Source of the DNA: Pleuronectes platessa
Lineage: Eukaryota > Chordata > Actinopteri > Pleuronectiformes > Pleuronectidae
DNA length: 64,000 nt
Assembly (NCBI RefSeq): GCF_947347685.1
Contig: NC_070638.1
Coordinates: 9,158,325-9,222,324 of the forward strand
Direction: 5' to 3'
This document shows positions 38,738-49,486 of the stretch, one piece after another. Each line of letters opens with the position of its first letter. Within the stretch, counting starts at the first letter, position 1. A program made the translations under genes and the position numbers. The notes under the pieces are model-generated. The model did not search any database. It worked only from the letters and a program-made list of their open reading frames with translations, and was not told the origin of the DNA.

Positions 38738-39906
38738 ATTCAGGGTACGAATTTCAAGTCCGAATCACTTCAGCTCCGAGCGGCTCAAACAATGCTAATT
38801 GCGTAAGGCCCCCGGCTGTCAAAAGTGTGAGCATAATTAGAGTGAGGGGGCAAAGTGAACCCGGGGTGGTAAGTGTTTCGAACATGACAATGCTCGGGAG
38901 CCAATGGGAGCCGGGGAAAGGTAACCGGCTGAAAGGAGGGCTAATTAGGAGAGAGCAGTGCAGCAAATACAAACGGTTGCTGCCCCCTCAGGGAACCGCG
39001 ATTGCTCCTAACAATGGCGATTATTGGCGGTTCATGCCGTGCTCTGCTTGCACTTCTCAAATGGAACACGTTTGCATGTTGTACTTTTCACTAATTGTTT
39101 TCTGCGATTTTTCCACTGCTCCTTTCTTTAACTTTTAGATCACTTTAACCTCAGATAATGGATTTCTCCTTCCATCACTCTTTTGGGATTTTTTAATGAC
39201 ATTTTTCTCACTCCCCCCGAAATCTCCACATCCATCTGTGACAAGACATTTTATTGCTTAGGGGTCAGATTTGTGTGAAATAAGTAATTTCCCCCCCAAA
39301 GAGGAGCTATTTGGCTGCACTCCCATCTGCTGCGCCCCGTGTATAGATTTTTCCCGTGTGGACTCCAGACTGTCCCCTCTTCGATCGCCGACACTGTAAA
39401 ATAGATTATATTACACTCCGTTCTGCCAGGATTCTTTTTTTTCTCTCTCTCTTACTTTCCAGAGCGAGTGAAGCAAGAAGAAGCGAAGGGCACGTCTGAA
39501 CAAACTTTTCTCGGTCCAACTAGGTTTGGACCCTCCGTGGATGTTCTCTAGGTGGAGGCCTTCCTGGTGCTCTGTGGCTTTTTATATTTGCTCAAGAATT
39601 TAGGAGGTTACCACTGGTCTCCAGTGACTTCCGATTTGATGTCTTAGCCAACATCCAAGACCACAGAGAGATGGAGAGTTGAATTGTTTCGTCTTTCCCC
39701 ATTCCTGTATCGCGTGTAATGGCCCGTCTGTTTAAAACTGTGGTAAACATTGGACTGCTGCTGCCTATTTACTTTTTGCCAGTGGATTTTTTTACTGCAC
39801 GATGTGTGGCCTTATTGTCTCGAAGCAGTGATCCTTCAAACCGATTCATTTCCTTTTTTTATTTATGTGCCTAAAGATTTTTCTCTCCGTCTCTTGTGTA
39901 CGTCAG

Positions 39907-40120
39907 GGTTCAGCCGTGCAGCCTTGCCTTTCGGGCTGGTCAGGAGAGAGCTCTCGTGTGAAGGATATGCAATCGACCTCCGCTGCCCGGGGAGTGACGT
40001 CATCATGATCGAGACGGCCAACTACGGCCGCACCGACGACAAGATCTGTGACGCCGACCCGTTCCAGATGGAGAACGTCAACTGCTACCTCCCCGATGCC
40101 TACAAGATTATATCGCAAAG
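39907..40120 (+). CDS. adgrl2: adgrl2 coding exon: SUEL/rhamnose-binding-lectin domain, N-terminal part
   Basis: It encodes residues 26-96 and two bases of Arg97, starting GFSRAALPFGLVRRELSCEG. The SUEL (galactose/rhamnose-binding-lectin-like) domain of latrophilins helps bind FLRT and teneurin ligands across the synaptic cleft. The run NYGRTDDKICDADPFQMEN is the family's signature. AALPFGLVRRELSCEG and DVIMIE are typical of ADGRL2; ADGRL1 and ADGRL3 differ at these positions. Four of the domain's eight cysteines are here. The acceptor is CGTCAG|GG, phase 1, and the donor is CAAAG|GTAAAA, phase 2. Sequence upstream of 39907 is open but does not resemble the protein, so the acceptor, not an upstream ATG, sets the start. 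Confidence 0.96.
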
Positions 40121-40685
40121 GTAAAAAACACGCAGGGGAGGGGAGGGAACTTATTTAAAAAACATGACCAGGAGGAGCAGATGTGTGTTTGCTTTCCCTC
40201 TGCGACCAACATTTCTGCAAACAAAGAGAAATGTAGAAACCATCGGCCTGCCCTTGTGTCCGCCCACACGCCGGACAATCAATCAACAACTCGCCACTTT
40301 TTCACGTTTTTCTTTCATTGACTAGATTATGTAGGTGGCATTTTGAAATTCAGAAAACTAGGCCACAGATTAATCCTTGACAGGCAGGAATTGACGTCCT
40401 TGTGGCAGAGCTCTTCACACCAGCTGCGCGTTGTTGCTGCTGTTTGAGTCATAATCAGCGTAGCTCGGAGACGGGAGTCACATAGACACCCTCTTAATTC
40501 CCTATATGGAATATTGGGCTTACTTTGTTCAAACACTTGTACCGCAATTGAAGTGGCTTTGCCTCAGGTAGTGAGCAGTGCCCATCATCGTGCCTTTTAT
40601 GCCGGTTACCATCTCACAGGATGCTGCCTCGCTGTCAAACGACAGCACAGCAACACTTCAGCTCGACTGCTGCATGCCCCTTGAG

Positions 40686-40724
40686 GTGTGTGTGTTTGTG
40701 TCTGTGTGTGTGTGTGCGTGTGTT
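40686..40724. repeat. (TG)n microsatellite
   Basis: An interrupted TG run with TTTG and TCTG breaks. Confidence 0.85.
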
Positions 40725-41724
40725 TGAAGGGCACTGGATGAACTATTCATGAATAGTAACCACTGCAGTTCATCTTCTAATGCACTGCTCTGTCCTAACA
40801 TAGCCCCGACCCCTTTCAGCTAACTTCCGAGCATCATCACCCACCATCATACTCCTGTGGGGGTTTTCCCTCCTTGATTCACTTCTTTAGTCCCATGATG
40901 AGGTGCAGCACCACCGAGTAGCTCACGAAGAAACAAGATCCTCTAAATTCACAGCCCGGTCCCAGTACACTCATAACAGCAGCGCGCCGCTGACTGTGCC
41001 CATGTCCTTCAGTTTCACTGCAACCTGCTGTTGACGAGTCTTGACTCTCACTCGCTGGAGCCGCACTTCAAACTTATCTCCACAGAAGATTCCCTGGAGG
41101 CAGTGTGCGAGCGAAACAAGCTTTGAGAAGACTCTGCACCACGAGCTGCAGCACAAGCCCTTAATCATTGGAATTATTCTAATGAGTCAGATCAGAGGAA
41201 GCCGATTCCTCACCGTAATGAGGGTTGATGTGATAACCGGGGATGTCAGAGCAGTCACAAAGTTTTCGGGGGAGACCCCAGTCACTCTTCCTTCAGGCTG
41301 AAGTCAACTAAAACAAGGGGTTTATTTAAAGTGCACCACAATGCCCTGCCGACAGCGTGGAGATCGACAAAATTCAAAAGTACTGCAGGGAGATACAGTA
41401 AACAAACATATTAACCAGGATTGGGGGAGATAGGCACAGTGGGGGGTCAGCCGCACACAGTGGCAGCTTTGTTGGTTTGGAAATATTTAAATATATTAAT
41501 CAGCCGCCAGTTTCTCCACATCAAAAACAACCAGGTGGAATCAAGCTTTTTGATTTTCGACAATGTCGACATCAAAGTGTTTTGTCAAGTCAAACATTTG
41601 GTTGTTGACAATAAACGTGGCTGGATTAAAAATACATGTGAGGGACTGAAGTCACTGGTCCTGTTTAGTATTCAGCTGGTCTCTCGCCCTCAGACATGGA
41701 CTGTAAATGGAATCTATGTCTGAC

Positions 41725-41744
41725 CTCTCTCTCTCTCTCTCTCT
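41725..41744. repeat. (CT)n microsatellite
   Basis: About ten CT units. Confidence 0.8.
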
Positions 41745-42059
41745 GCTAGCCTCGATGTTTTGTGTCGGAACGCAAAACTATTCACTCGCAGAACGCTCCA
41801 GAGAAGATTGCTTTGCTCACTTGCATCGCCTTATTGCGATTGGCAACCCGTCCCCTGACCCAGTGAAACTAGCAGAATACTGTTGCAGTTTTTAGACAGA
41901 AAAAGAGAAGGAACCTGACACTTCAGCACCTTGAGATTGTGCTAAAGTGTAAAAGCGCTTTGCAACGAAACTTCACTTTACTCCAAGGCAGGAGTACATG
42001 AAAAATTACTGGAGAATAAACGCCAGAGTGAATCGTTACAACTTAGAAAGCCAGTGTCG

Positions 42060-42640
42060 GAGTCTGTGGAGTATTTAGATCCTTTTATATTTACCACAGA
42101 TCAAAAGAGGTGGTGTGATCAGAAGAGACACTTCCCACAGAAAACTAACTCCAAACTCTTGCAGATTTTTTAAATGTTCTAGCGTCTTTGAGCTGCTTGT
42201 TTTGGTTGGAGTTCATTCAGGTTTAAGTTAAAAGAAATGCTAAGTCAAAATAAGCTTTTCACAGTTTTACTGAAGTAAATAAAGTTACTGTGCTATGGTT
42301 TACTGAAACGAATGCTACCCCTTCAAATTATATTATTCTTTGCAATTCATTATTGGATTATTGTCAGTGAGTGTGATGTGAGGTGTGAAGCAAATACACT
42401 TGGGCACTTAAATCCATGACATAAAATGGTATAATCATAGCTTGTATGTGAAATGTAACTTTAGCCGTCAGGGAGATGGGGTGGGGGGGGGGCAGAGAAC
42501 ATTGTTTTCGTCAGGAATGACGTGAGTAGAAGCACAAACTGGGATGAAATGAAATATTTAAGTGAGCGACAGGTATCGCAAAATTATTCATGAGTACAGT
42601 TCTTGAGTAGATGTGCTTTCCATAACTGGGGACTAGTGTC
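42060..42640. repeat. Near full-length diverged percomorph dispersed repeat
   Basis: Ordered motifs match from memory an abundant spiny-rayed-fish repeat: GGAGTATTTAGATCCTTTTA near 42070, ATTATATTATTC...TTATTGGATTATT near 42330-42360, TGTATGTGAAATGTAAC near 42445, then GAGTAGAAGCACAAA, GATGAAATGAAATATTTAAG and GAGTACAGTTCTTGAGTAGA to about 42615. The order and spacing are preserved, so this is likely one old copy. It has no coding capacity. It supports a percomorph origin for the window. A repeat-library search would confirm it. Confidence 0.55.
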
Positions 42641-43380
42641 CGTCAGACGAATAAACTCTAAAAATATTCAATAAAATAATAAAATGGCACATATCTCTCA
42701 CCGTGCATTTAAAGCGATGCCATCATCTGGTGTCAGCCGGTTCACATTGTCATGCAGTGGCCTTCCTCCCTCGCAGCGGCTCTGCCTGTAGTGAAGCCAT
42801 AACAGAGAGTCTCTTAAGTGCAGCCGGCACACTATTGTCAGTGATGCTTAAACCATCACTGATGATGCTAATGCTATTTGTTAACTTCATAATGCACTCT
42901 GCACCTTTTTTATTCATATTTAATGGGAAATAATCCATTAGTTGCGAAGGATGGGTTTTTCTCACTAAAATGCAAAGCAGGATTTTGAATGTGGCTAATG
43001 TACACACATTTCCCTTTTTATCCTTTACCTTAAAAAAAACCCTGCGTGGTGTAAAGTACGCGGACGAGGTTTTGTGTTGTTGTTGTGAGGCACGAACCCA
43101 TTTTGCAGCCACAGAAAGCCTCTTAAATTACTAATGTTTCTTTGAATGTCATGTCCGATGTTAAAATGTATGTCCAACTTGCATGACTGCTACTGACCTT
43201 CTGAAATATTTATCTCAAGCTTGCAAATTGTTGAATGTCCTATTTTGGTGCCCGTTTTCTCCTTGTTTGCCTCTGCTTCTGCCGACTCTATCCTCAATCC
43301 CTCGGCCTCGAGAGAGCTTGATTGAAGCGAAGCCAATTTCACCCTATACAGTATTTACAGAAACTCAGTCCTCTGCTGTT

Positions 43381-43394
43381 CCCCCCCCCCCCCA
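43381..43394. repeat. Poly-C run (14 nt)
   Basis: A C homopolymer in intron 3. Confidence 0.85.
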
Positions 43395-43958
43395 TCTCCC
43401 TCTTTACTTGAACTTTTTTTAGCACCCTGAAACATCCGCAAACACACACACACACGCTCTGACTTTCCAGTTCACCTATTAGACCGCTAAAGAGGGAAAA
43501 CATTTAAAACTGGAAAAGACGAATAACTTCATTGAAACAACACATTCACGCCGCTTTTGTCGCACAAACGCAGCGGAGCCGCTCCGATTCAGCGGAGTTC
43601 ACTCATTCCAGTCCACTGCACGTCACCGCCACCTGTCGTGTGTGTTTTAATGAATGTCTTCCCTTTCAATAGCGGCACAAGGACGCTGTTAAAGGAAATA
43701 CCATCGCTAATGCCCAACATGCCTTTAGCTGCTCTCTCACCTTGGTTATTTGTTATCATTCCCATTCACATCCATCTACTCTGCCTTAATGTTTTCATTC
43801 CTCTTTCTGTTTACCAAGGTTTAGACTAGAATGCATATGTGACAGGCCCCGGCCACAGCGATGAACTTTCCCCCCCGCCCTGTGTTGTTAATGTTGTCTT
43901 TGTAGAGCTCCCTTTACTGTGGGTAGTCATGATGAAATCTCTGGTCAATCTTTTCTAG

Positions 43959-44068
43959 GTGCAACAACCGTACGCAGTGTGTGGTTGTCACTGGCTCTGA
44001 TGTCTTTCCTGATCCATGCCCTGGCACCTACAAGTACTTAGAGGTCCAGTATGAGTGTGTTCCCTATA
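43959..44068 (+). CDS. adgrl2: adgrl2 coding exon: SUEL domain, C-terminal part
   Basis: It encodes the end of Arg97 through residue 133 and the first base of residue 134: [19 protein letters not shown], then [17 protein letters not shown]. This completes the eight-cysteine SUEL fold. NNRT is an N-glycosylation sequon conserved in latrophilins. VVTGSDVF fits ADGRL2; ADGRL1 and ADGRL3 have VAGSDAF or VAGPDVF. The acceptor is TTTTCTAG|G (phase 2) and the donor TATA|GTAAGT (phase 1). Residue 134 is Ile when joined directly to the olfactomedin exon, or Lys when the KVEQK microexon is included. Confidence 0.96.
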
Positions 44069-45795
44069 GTAAGTATCACCATCCTAATCACACTCTGAAC
44101 TCTGACTGTCTGCTATTGAAGTGTCTGTAGAATAGACGGATATGTGCTATAACTGCCGCCTCTGCAAATACACTGTACTGTATACCTACTTTGTTTTACA
44201 GATGACGTTTCAACTCGGGGGAGTGTCTGGAAGGACACTGTAGCAATGTTAATTATAAATAATGTTGAAATTTAAAGTAACATTTAAATCCATTCACCCC
44301 AATTATAAAGCATCAAGTTTTCTCAGTTACCTCGTGAGGAATCTAACCTTCATGGGAGTTTATATATTAATCTTAAAGATAAATGTCTTTAAAGGTCTGT
44401 TTTGCTTCCCGATTGGCAAAATACTTGGCTAACAAATCTTCTTTTACTTAATTAATGTTATTTCTCTAAAGGCTGTCAGTGTGCTCTCTGCGAATCTTAG
44501 AGAAAATAGGAGTGTTTTTTTTTTTTATGATTCAGCAAAGACCCGATTTTACATATTTAATCCACTTTAAATTCAGTTAATAGTTCAATGATGAGGTGCT
44601 GGGAAAATGTGGTGTTGAAGAACGTTGGTTCACCTGCTGTGACGATGAAATGATGCACATTGAATAAACATTTCATGTCTTTTCTGGTTGTAGCTACAGG
44701 CCGTGAATGTTAATTAGGCTGGACCACTAAAAAGTGCAGAGTTGAGCTGATTCAGTCTTTGTTTCACACAACTTAAGACTCATTGATGGAGTTTGATTAG
44801 AAAAACAGATGTGGTACTTGATTTGGACCAACAAGGCTGGGATGCCAGGTCTGCATCCCTTCCCCATCAATCTGAGATATGTGCCTCCACCTCATTACGG
44901 CGCTAGTTTGTGCATTTTTTGCTCGTGGTGCTAACAGCATGAGAAAATATGACATTTTGAAAAAACAACAGCAAAATCTCTCTCCAGAAAACCGAGCTCG
45001 TGTTACTCCACAGAGTCAGACCTCACTGTGAGCAGTTTCCTCTGGAACTAACTGAAGATACCATCCCTGTAAAAATATTTGTTTTCTCTGCTGTGAGCAC
45101 CTCAAACAACATTCCTTCCACATCTATTGTATTTGCTTGGTGAAAGAAAGATAGAAGTCTCAGATATTTCTAAAAACCAAAACTATGTGCATGTGTAGTG
45201 ATGACCAGGGGTGACTGGGATAAAAGGATCAGTGTAGTTTGGTTGAATTTACTTTCTGAATGGTTTTAATTGCAATAACTACAGATCTGTAGTGTTTTGC
45301 TGAGATAATAACGGAGATTATGAAGAAGGGAGTACTTAATTGGTCTCAGATCAGTACAGCACATTTAGTCATATCGTGTGGAATCATATTACAGAGGATA
45401 TTGGAGTTAAAATCCTTTAACTGTGAGATGATTCTGCATCTTTTACTCAGATTAACCAAATCTCTGCAGATGGCCGTGGAGCGGCTCTCGTCTCCAGATG
45501 ATTTAATTAGATTCACTGTAGAGTTGTTTAAAGCCGAAGTTAGTTTAAACTATGTCTCTGGAATCGGATTTGAGTTACTCTGCCTCGAAAGGGAATTGGA
45601 GAGTAGTGTATGAGTGCAAATCTAACCTTCATCCCCGTCTGTTGAAGCACTTAGTATTTAAATTGATGAATTGTAAACATGTTCTGAAATATTCATCTTT
45701 TCTTTTTCTTCTTTCAAACAGACCTCCCTTTCACCTCCTGCCTCCCCCCCCTACTAACCTCTTTGCTCTCGTTTTTTTTACTTCCAATCTATCAC

Positions 45796-45829
45796 AGATT
45801 CCCCCCCTCTCTCTCTCTCTCTCTCTCCC
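45796..45829 (+). repeat. (CT)n pyrimidine tract
   Basis: A CCCCCC and CT run in the intron upstream of the microexon. Confidence 0.85.
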
Positions 45830-46107
45830 TCCACCCTGTGTATGCAGCTTCAACATGCCTAAAAAAAAAAAACTCCTATTAGTCCGACTGTTCATCAGTC
45901 ATCTAATGTGCTGTTGCTGTCTTTGGCTCATTTAAGTCGAGTTTCGGTCGGTAATATTAACACCGTGTCATGTTTTTCGTGTGTGGGCGAGCGAGTTTGG
46001 ATCCAGTTTGGATTTGTGTTTATGAAGTTTGAACAAACTCCACCCTCAGTCAATACAAGCCAAAAATAACTTTAATCCATTGAAGTATGACCGGGACTCT
46101 CAGATAT

Positions 46108-46110
<3 letters not shown>

Positions 46111-46172
<62 letters not shown>

Positions 46173-46205
46173 CTCTCTCTCTCTCTCGCTCTCTCTCTCT
46201 CTCTC
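46111..46205 (+). repeat. (CT)n pyrimidine tract, about 95 bp
   Basis: More than 40 CT units with two CG interruptions on the sense strand, ending 360 nt before the microexon. The Ser/Leu reading frame it creates is an artefact. Confidence 0.95.
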
Positions 46206-46565
46206 CATTTAGCAGATGCATTTTTTAGAGGGATTTATTCTGCTTTCGGGTGGTCACTGTGTTAGCCTGTCAGCAGTTAATGAGCACAGGAGTGAGAGGT
46301 TTGAACGCGCTCAGGAGCATGGCACTTTGCTTTTCTCCAGTTATAACTTTCCCTGTTTTTTGGTATCCTGTAGGACGAGAGGCCATTTCACTAACAAACA
46401 CCGCTCTCTCTCCCCCAGCTCCTCTTCTCTCAGCGGCACCGCAGTTCACCTCTCGCTCATTTCCTCCGACTAATTCTTCTCTTTGTACCTGGTAGATGTC
46501 TCATGATAACCTTTCTCTCCCTTTTGCACTCTTTTTTTCGCTTTCTTTTCCAATGCCTGAAATAG

Positions 46566-46580
46566 AAGTGGAGCAAAAAG
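46566..46580 (+). CDS. adgrl2: adgrl2 alternative microexon (15 nt, KVEQK)
   Basis: The 15-nt AAGTGGAGCAAAAAG is bounded by acceptor CTGAAATAG and donor GTAAATGAG. Inserted between the exons ending at 44068 and starting at 47728, it changes VPY-IF to VPY-KVEQKVF and keeps frame. KVEQK is exactly the alternatively used insert in the lectin-olfactomedin linker of vertebrate latrophilins (splice site A), known to tune teneurin binding. A pyrimidine tract runs from about 46510 to 46550, and TGC motifs lie at 46525 and 46554, the type of signal used by the neuronal microexon factor SRRM4/nSR100. Inclusion in this species is inferred from sequence only. Automated gene models often miss exons this short. 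Confidence 0.9.
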
Positions 46581-47727
46581 GTAAATGAGTGGTCTGGACC
46601 CCCTCCCCCCCCCCTCCCCTCCTTCAGCTCCTTGTTCTGTGGTGTTGAGTAAAGGTCCCCCCCATGTCTCCCCCCCCTAAACCCATAGGAGGATTGTTTG
46701 CACCCATGGAGTCCAAATTAATTCCAAAACGGAATTTCAAATGACATCCACGGTCACCGAATGTAGTTCCGCCTCCCCCCCCCCCCTCCAAAAGAAAACA
46801 CCAACTGTTCGGTGTTGATTTGTTCCAGGGACTCCTGCTTAGCACTTATTAACCTTTTATATTCTTAGTTAGCCCAGTTTGTAGTTTGCTTGGCCCAATT
46901 TCCGCTGCACCCATATAGCACGTGATGTGAAATAGCAGTGATGGTTGAGTGAGATTGGCACGTACAAAACAAAACAAAACAAAAAAAAGTTTGAAAAGAA
47001 AGCAATTCCCCCGTGTTCCTTTCTTTTATCCAGAACCAATTATTTTAAAACCATCAAAATGGGAACCTTGCCATGGCCTCCCTCACCCATCAGTGGTTAC
47101 TCTTGTTTATTTGCCACAGAAGTAGTGAAAATCCTTCAGCACTGTTCGATTCTATTCCCCAAACCTCCACTTTCATTTTACCTCTGCTTTGCTGCCACCA
47201 CCACCATTTGACAACCTGTTGTTCACTCTTATCACAAGATGTGAAGTCTGTTCCCTTACCATTTTGGTTTATGACCTCAGTCATGTGATTATGCATGTGC
47301 AGTGTCTCCATATTCCCAGTTCCTCATGTGGCAATATACGACAGGGACATGCTGGTATTATAAAAAAAAAACTACCTGTGAACTCTTCTCCCATTTCCCG
47401 TGTCTTTCATTTGCAGGATTTTTTTTTTCCGATTGTCATTTTATTTTGTTTTTGTCCCTGTTAGGATGTAGCAGCAGACCCTTGAGATGCAAGTTCTCTT
47501 AACGTCACGTTTATCATTCTGAAATAATCACTATGACACATTCATTTGTTTTCTTTTTCCCAATTTGCATTAGCGGTAGTAAAACAAGCACTAGTTAAAG
47601 TATTTCTCCAAAATTCTCAGTCCCTGATCTTGAGTTGTACAGCAGCAAGAATGCTGGTGTCAAATGTGCAGTATTTGTTTAACTTTTGGCCTCATTGTAT
47701 TTTGTTTCACTCTCTTTCTGCCACTAG
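46581..47727 (+). other. adgrl2: Intron 4b, between microexon and olfactomedin exon
   Basis: Runs from GTAAATGAG to CTGCCACTAG at 47727, 1147 nt. It holds poly-C stretches (about 46604-46616 and 46776-46789) and no recognisable gene. Confidence 0.85.
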
Positions 47728-48528
47728 TTTTCATTTGTCCTGGGACTCTGAAGGGAGTGGGCGACGCCACCTTCCTGTTCGAGGCAGAGCAGCAGGCGGG
47801 GTCGTGGTGCAAAGACCCGCTGCAGGCTGGAGACAAAGTCTTCTTCATGCCCTGGACGCCGTACCGCACTGACACCCTAATCGAGTACGCCTCTTTGGAG
47901 GACTTCAAGAATGGTCGCCAGACGACCACGTATAAACTGCCGCACCGCGTAGACGGGACCGGCTTCGTAGCGTACGACGGCGCCATCTTCTTCAACAAGG
48001 AGCGCACCCGCAACATCGTCAAGTTCGACCTGCGCACACGCATCAAAAGTGGCGAGGCCATCGTGAACAACGCCAACTATCACGACACCTCACCCTACCG
48101 CTGGGGGGGCAAGACAGACATTGACCTGGCAGTAGACGAGAGGGGCCTGTGGGTGATCTATGCCACCGAACAGAACAATGGGCGCATCGTGGTGAGCCAG
48201 CTCAACCCGTACACGCTCCGCTTCGAGGCCACGTGGGACACGGCGTACGACAAGCGCTCTGCGTCCAACGCCTTCATGGTGTGCGGCGTGCTGCACGTGG
48301 TGCGCTCGACCTACGAGGAGAACGAGAGCGAGGCGAGCAGGAGCCAAATCGACTACACGTACAACACCAAGCTGAGCCACGGCGAGTACACCGACATCCT
48401 CTTCCCCAACCAGTACCAGTACATCACCGCTGTGGATTACAACCCCAGGGACAACCAGCTGTACGTGTGGAATAACTTTTACACCCTGCGCTACGACCTG
48501 GACTTCAGCCTGCCGGATCCCGCCGAAG
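47728..48528 (+). CDS. adgrl2: adgrl2 coding exon: complete olfactomedin domain
   Basis: One 801-nt exon encodes residues 134-400 and a base of Gly401. It opens FICPGTLKGVGDATFLFEAE and covers the entire five-bladed olfactomedin propeller, the main teneurin/FLRT-binding module of latrophilins. Family landmarks are WCKDPLQAGDK, MPWTPYRTDTLIEYASLEDF, RVDGTGFVAYDGAIFFNKER, YHDTSPYRWGGKTDIDLAVDE, LNPYTLRFEATWDTAYDKRS, SNAFMVCGVLHVV and YNPRDNQLYVWNN. Cysteines 161 and 319 are in the positions expected for the domain. Residues follow ADGRL2 more closely than ADGRL1 or ADGRL3. Third codon positions are very GC-rich compared with the flanking introns, which creates long antisense shadow frames. Acceptor CCACTAG|TT and donor GAAG|GTGAGA are both phase 1. 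Confidence 0.97.
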
Positions 48529-49474
48529 GTGAGAGCTGCTCCCTTTCTCTATCAGCTCAATGTCTTTGTGTTATTCTCCGCTTGTTTGGCTGCAGCGTGG
48601 GACGTCACAGATGGCTGCCTTTTAATACTGGTCGCAATTCAGGTGTGATAAAGGAAAGAGGGTTGTGTTAGTCTTGGGGAAAGGGCTCATTTGCAGACAG
48701 TAAATTACAGATTCACCTTGGAATGAGGGATCAGTCCCAGTGGCATTGCAGCGCTAGGAAAAAATCTGCTTCTTTATTACCGTGAGGGAAGCAGAGGCAC
48801 TCGCTCCAGCGGAATCTTGGACCCTATCAAATTCTTTAATCTCGGGCCTTATTCAAAAACCATTATGAACACTGCCCTTCCGAACTTCCCCCTAATGCCG
48901 GGAATACATTTGAGAAGTATTGTGCCCAGTGTGACAGAGGTCATCCTCTCATGCTTACTGTGGGATTTCGAGTTGTGTTGCCATGGCTACCTCGGCAACC
49001 TCGCCGAAGCCATTTTTTGAAATAGATCAGGAGATAATCACCGTCCTATTCAGGTGCGATATTTGTAAAACCACCGGGCTAAAGAGCGGATGTCTTGTCT
49101 GGCGCGTGGAGAGTTGGGGTAGAAGAATGGCAGGTAGGAGATCAATTACAGTGAAGAAACTTGTCAGGCGTTCAGGGGGCTTAAATTAATCTGTGTAGTG
49201 CTGAGAGGTGACATACGTGTCATCAGACAGAGACCTTCCATCAGGCTGATAATGGGCCTAATTACCTGACTGCAGCCACCTTATCCCACAGAGCCGCGCT
49301 AAGTCTCCTTTACGAAGTGGGGAAACGAGGAGCGTGACCCGACTTGGCGTTATTTCAGAGGCTCGGGTTGCCCCTGAGCACTGCTCCGGATTAGGTTATG
49401 ATTTTTAACCACCGAATATTCGGGAGGGGGTTTGCCAGGGGGGAAATCTGATTCTTGACCTGAGCTGTTGAGGC

Positions 49475-49486
49475 GGGGGGGGGGGG
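49475..49486. repeat. Poly-G run (12 nt)
   Basis: A G homopolymer in intron 5. Confidence 0.8.

Larger units (their letters stand above)
22270..39906 (+). other. adgrl2: Intron 2 of adgrl2 (about 17.6 kb)
   Basis: Bounded by GTGAGT at 22270 and CGTCAG at 39906. No nested gene, RNA gene or transposon ORF was recognised on either strand. It contains microsatellites (24870, 28284, 31088, 37739, 38098) and a 24-nt poly-G at 38714. A moderately GC-balanced segment with TAATTA motifs (about 38470-39070) could be an enhancer. Otherwise it is unremarkable intronic sequence. Confidence 0.8.
40121..43958 (+). other. adgrl2: Intron 3 of adgrl2 (3.8 kb)
   Basis: Runs from GTAAAA at 40121 to TTTTCTAG at 43958. 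It contains a TG microsatellite (40686), a CT run (41725), poly-C (43381-43394) and one long diverged dispersed repeat (42060-42640). No gene was recognised. Confidence 0.9.
44069..46565 (+). other. adgrl2: Intron 4a, between SUEL and the microexon
   Basis: Begins GTAAGT at 44069 and ends CTGAAATAG at 46565. It is AT-rich until about 45700, then strongly pyrimidine-rich towards the microexon, with CT repeats at 45796-45829 and 46111-46205. No other exon candidate was supported. Confidence 0.8.

Noticed and set aside
39719..39871. ATG followed by a signal-peptide-like stretch just upstream of the SUEL exon, as alternative start
   Set aside because: The frame is closed by a stop and is not in phase with the SUEL exon through any good donor; the 22194 start gives a correct leader and phase.
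47660..48380. Long minus-strand frames opposite the olfactomedin exon
   Set aside because: They are shadows of the GC-rich third codon positions of the real exon and resemble no protein.
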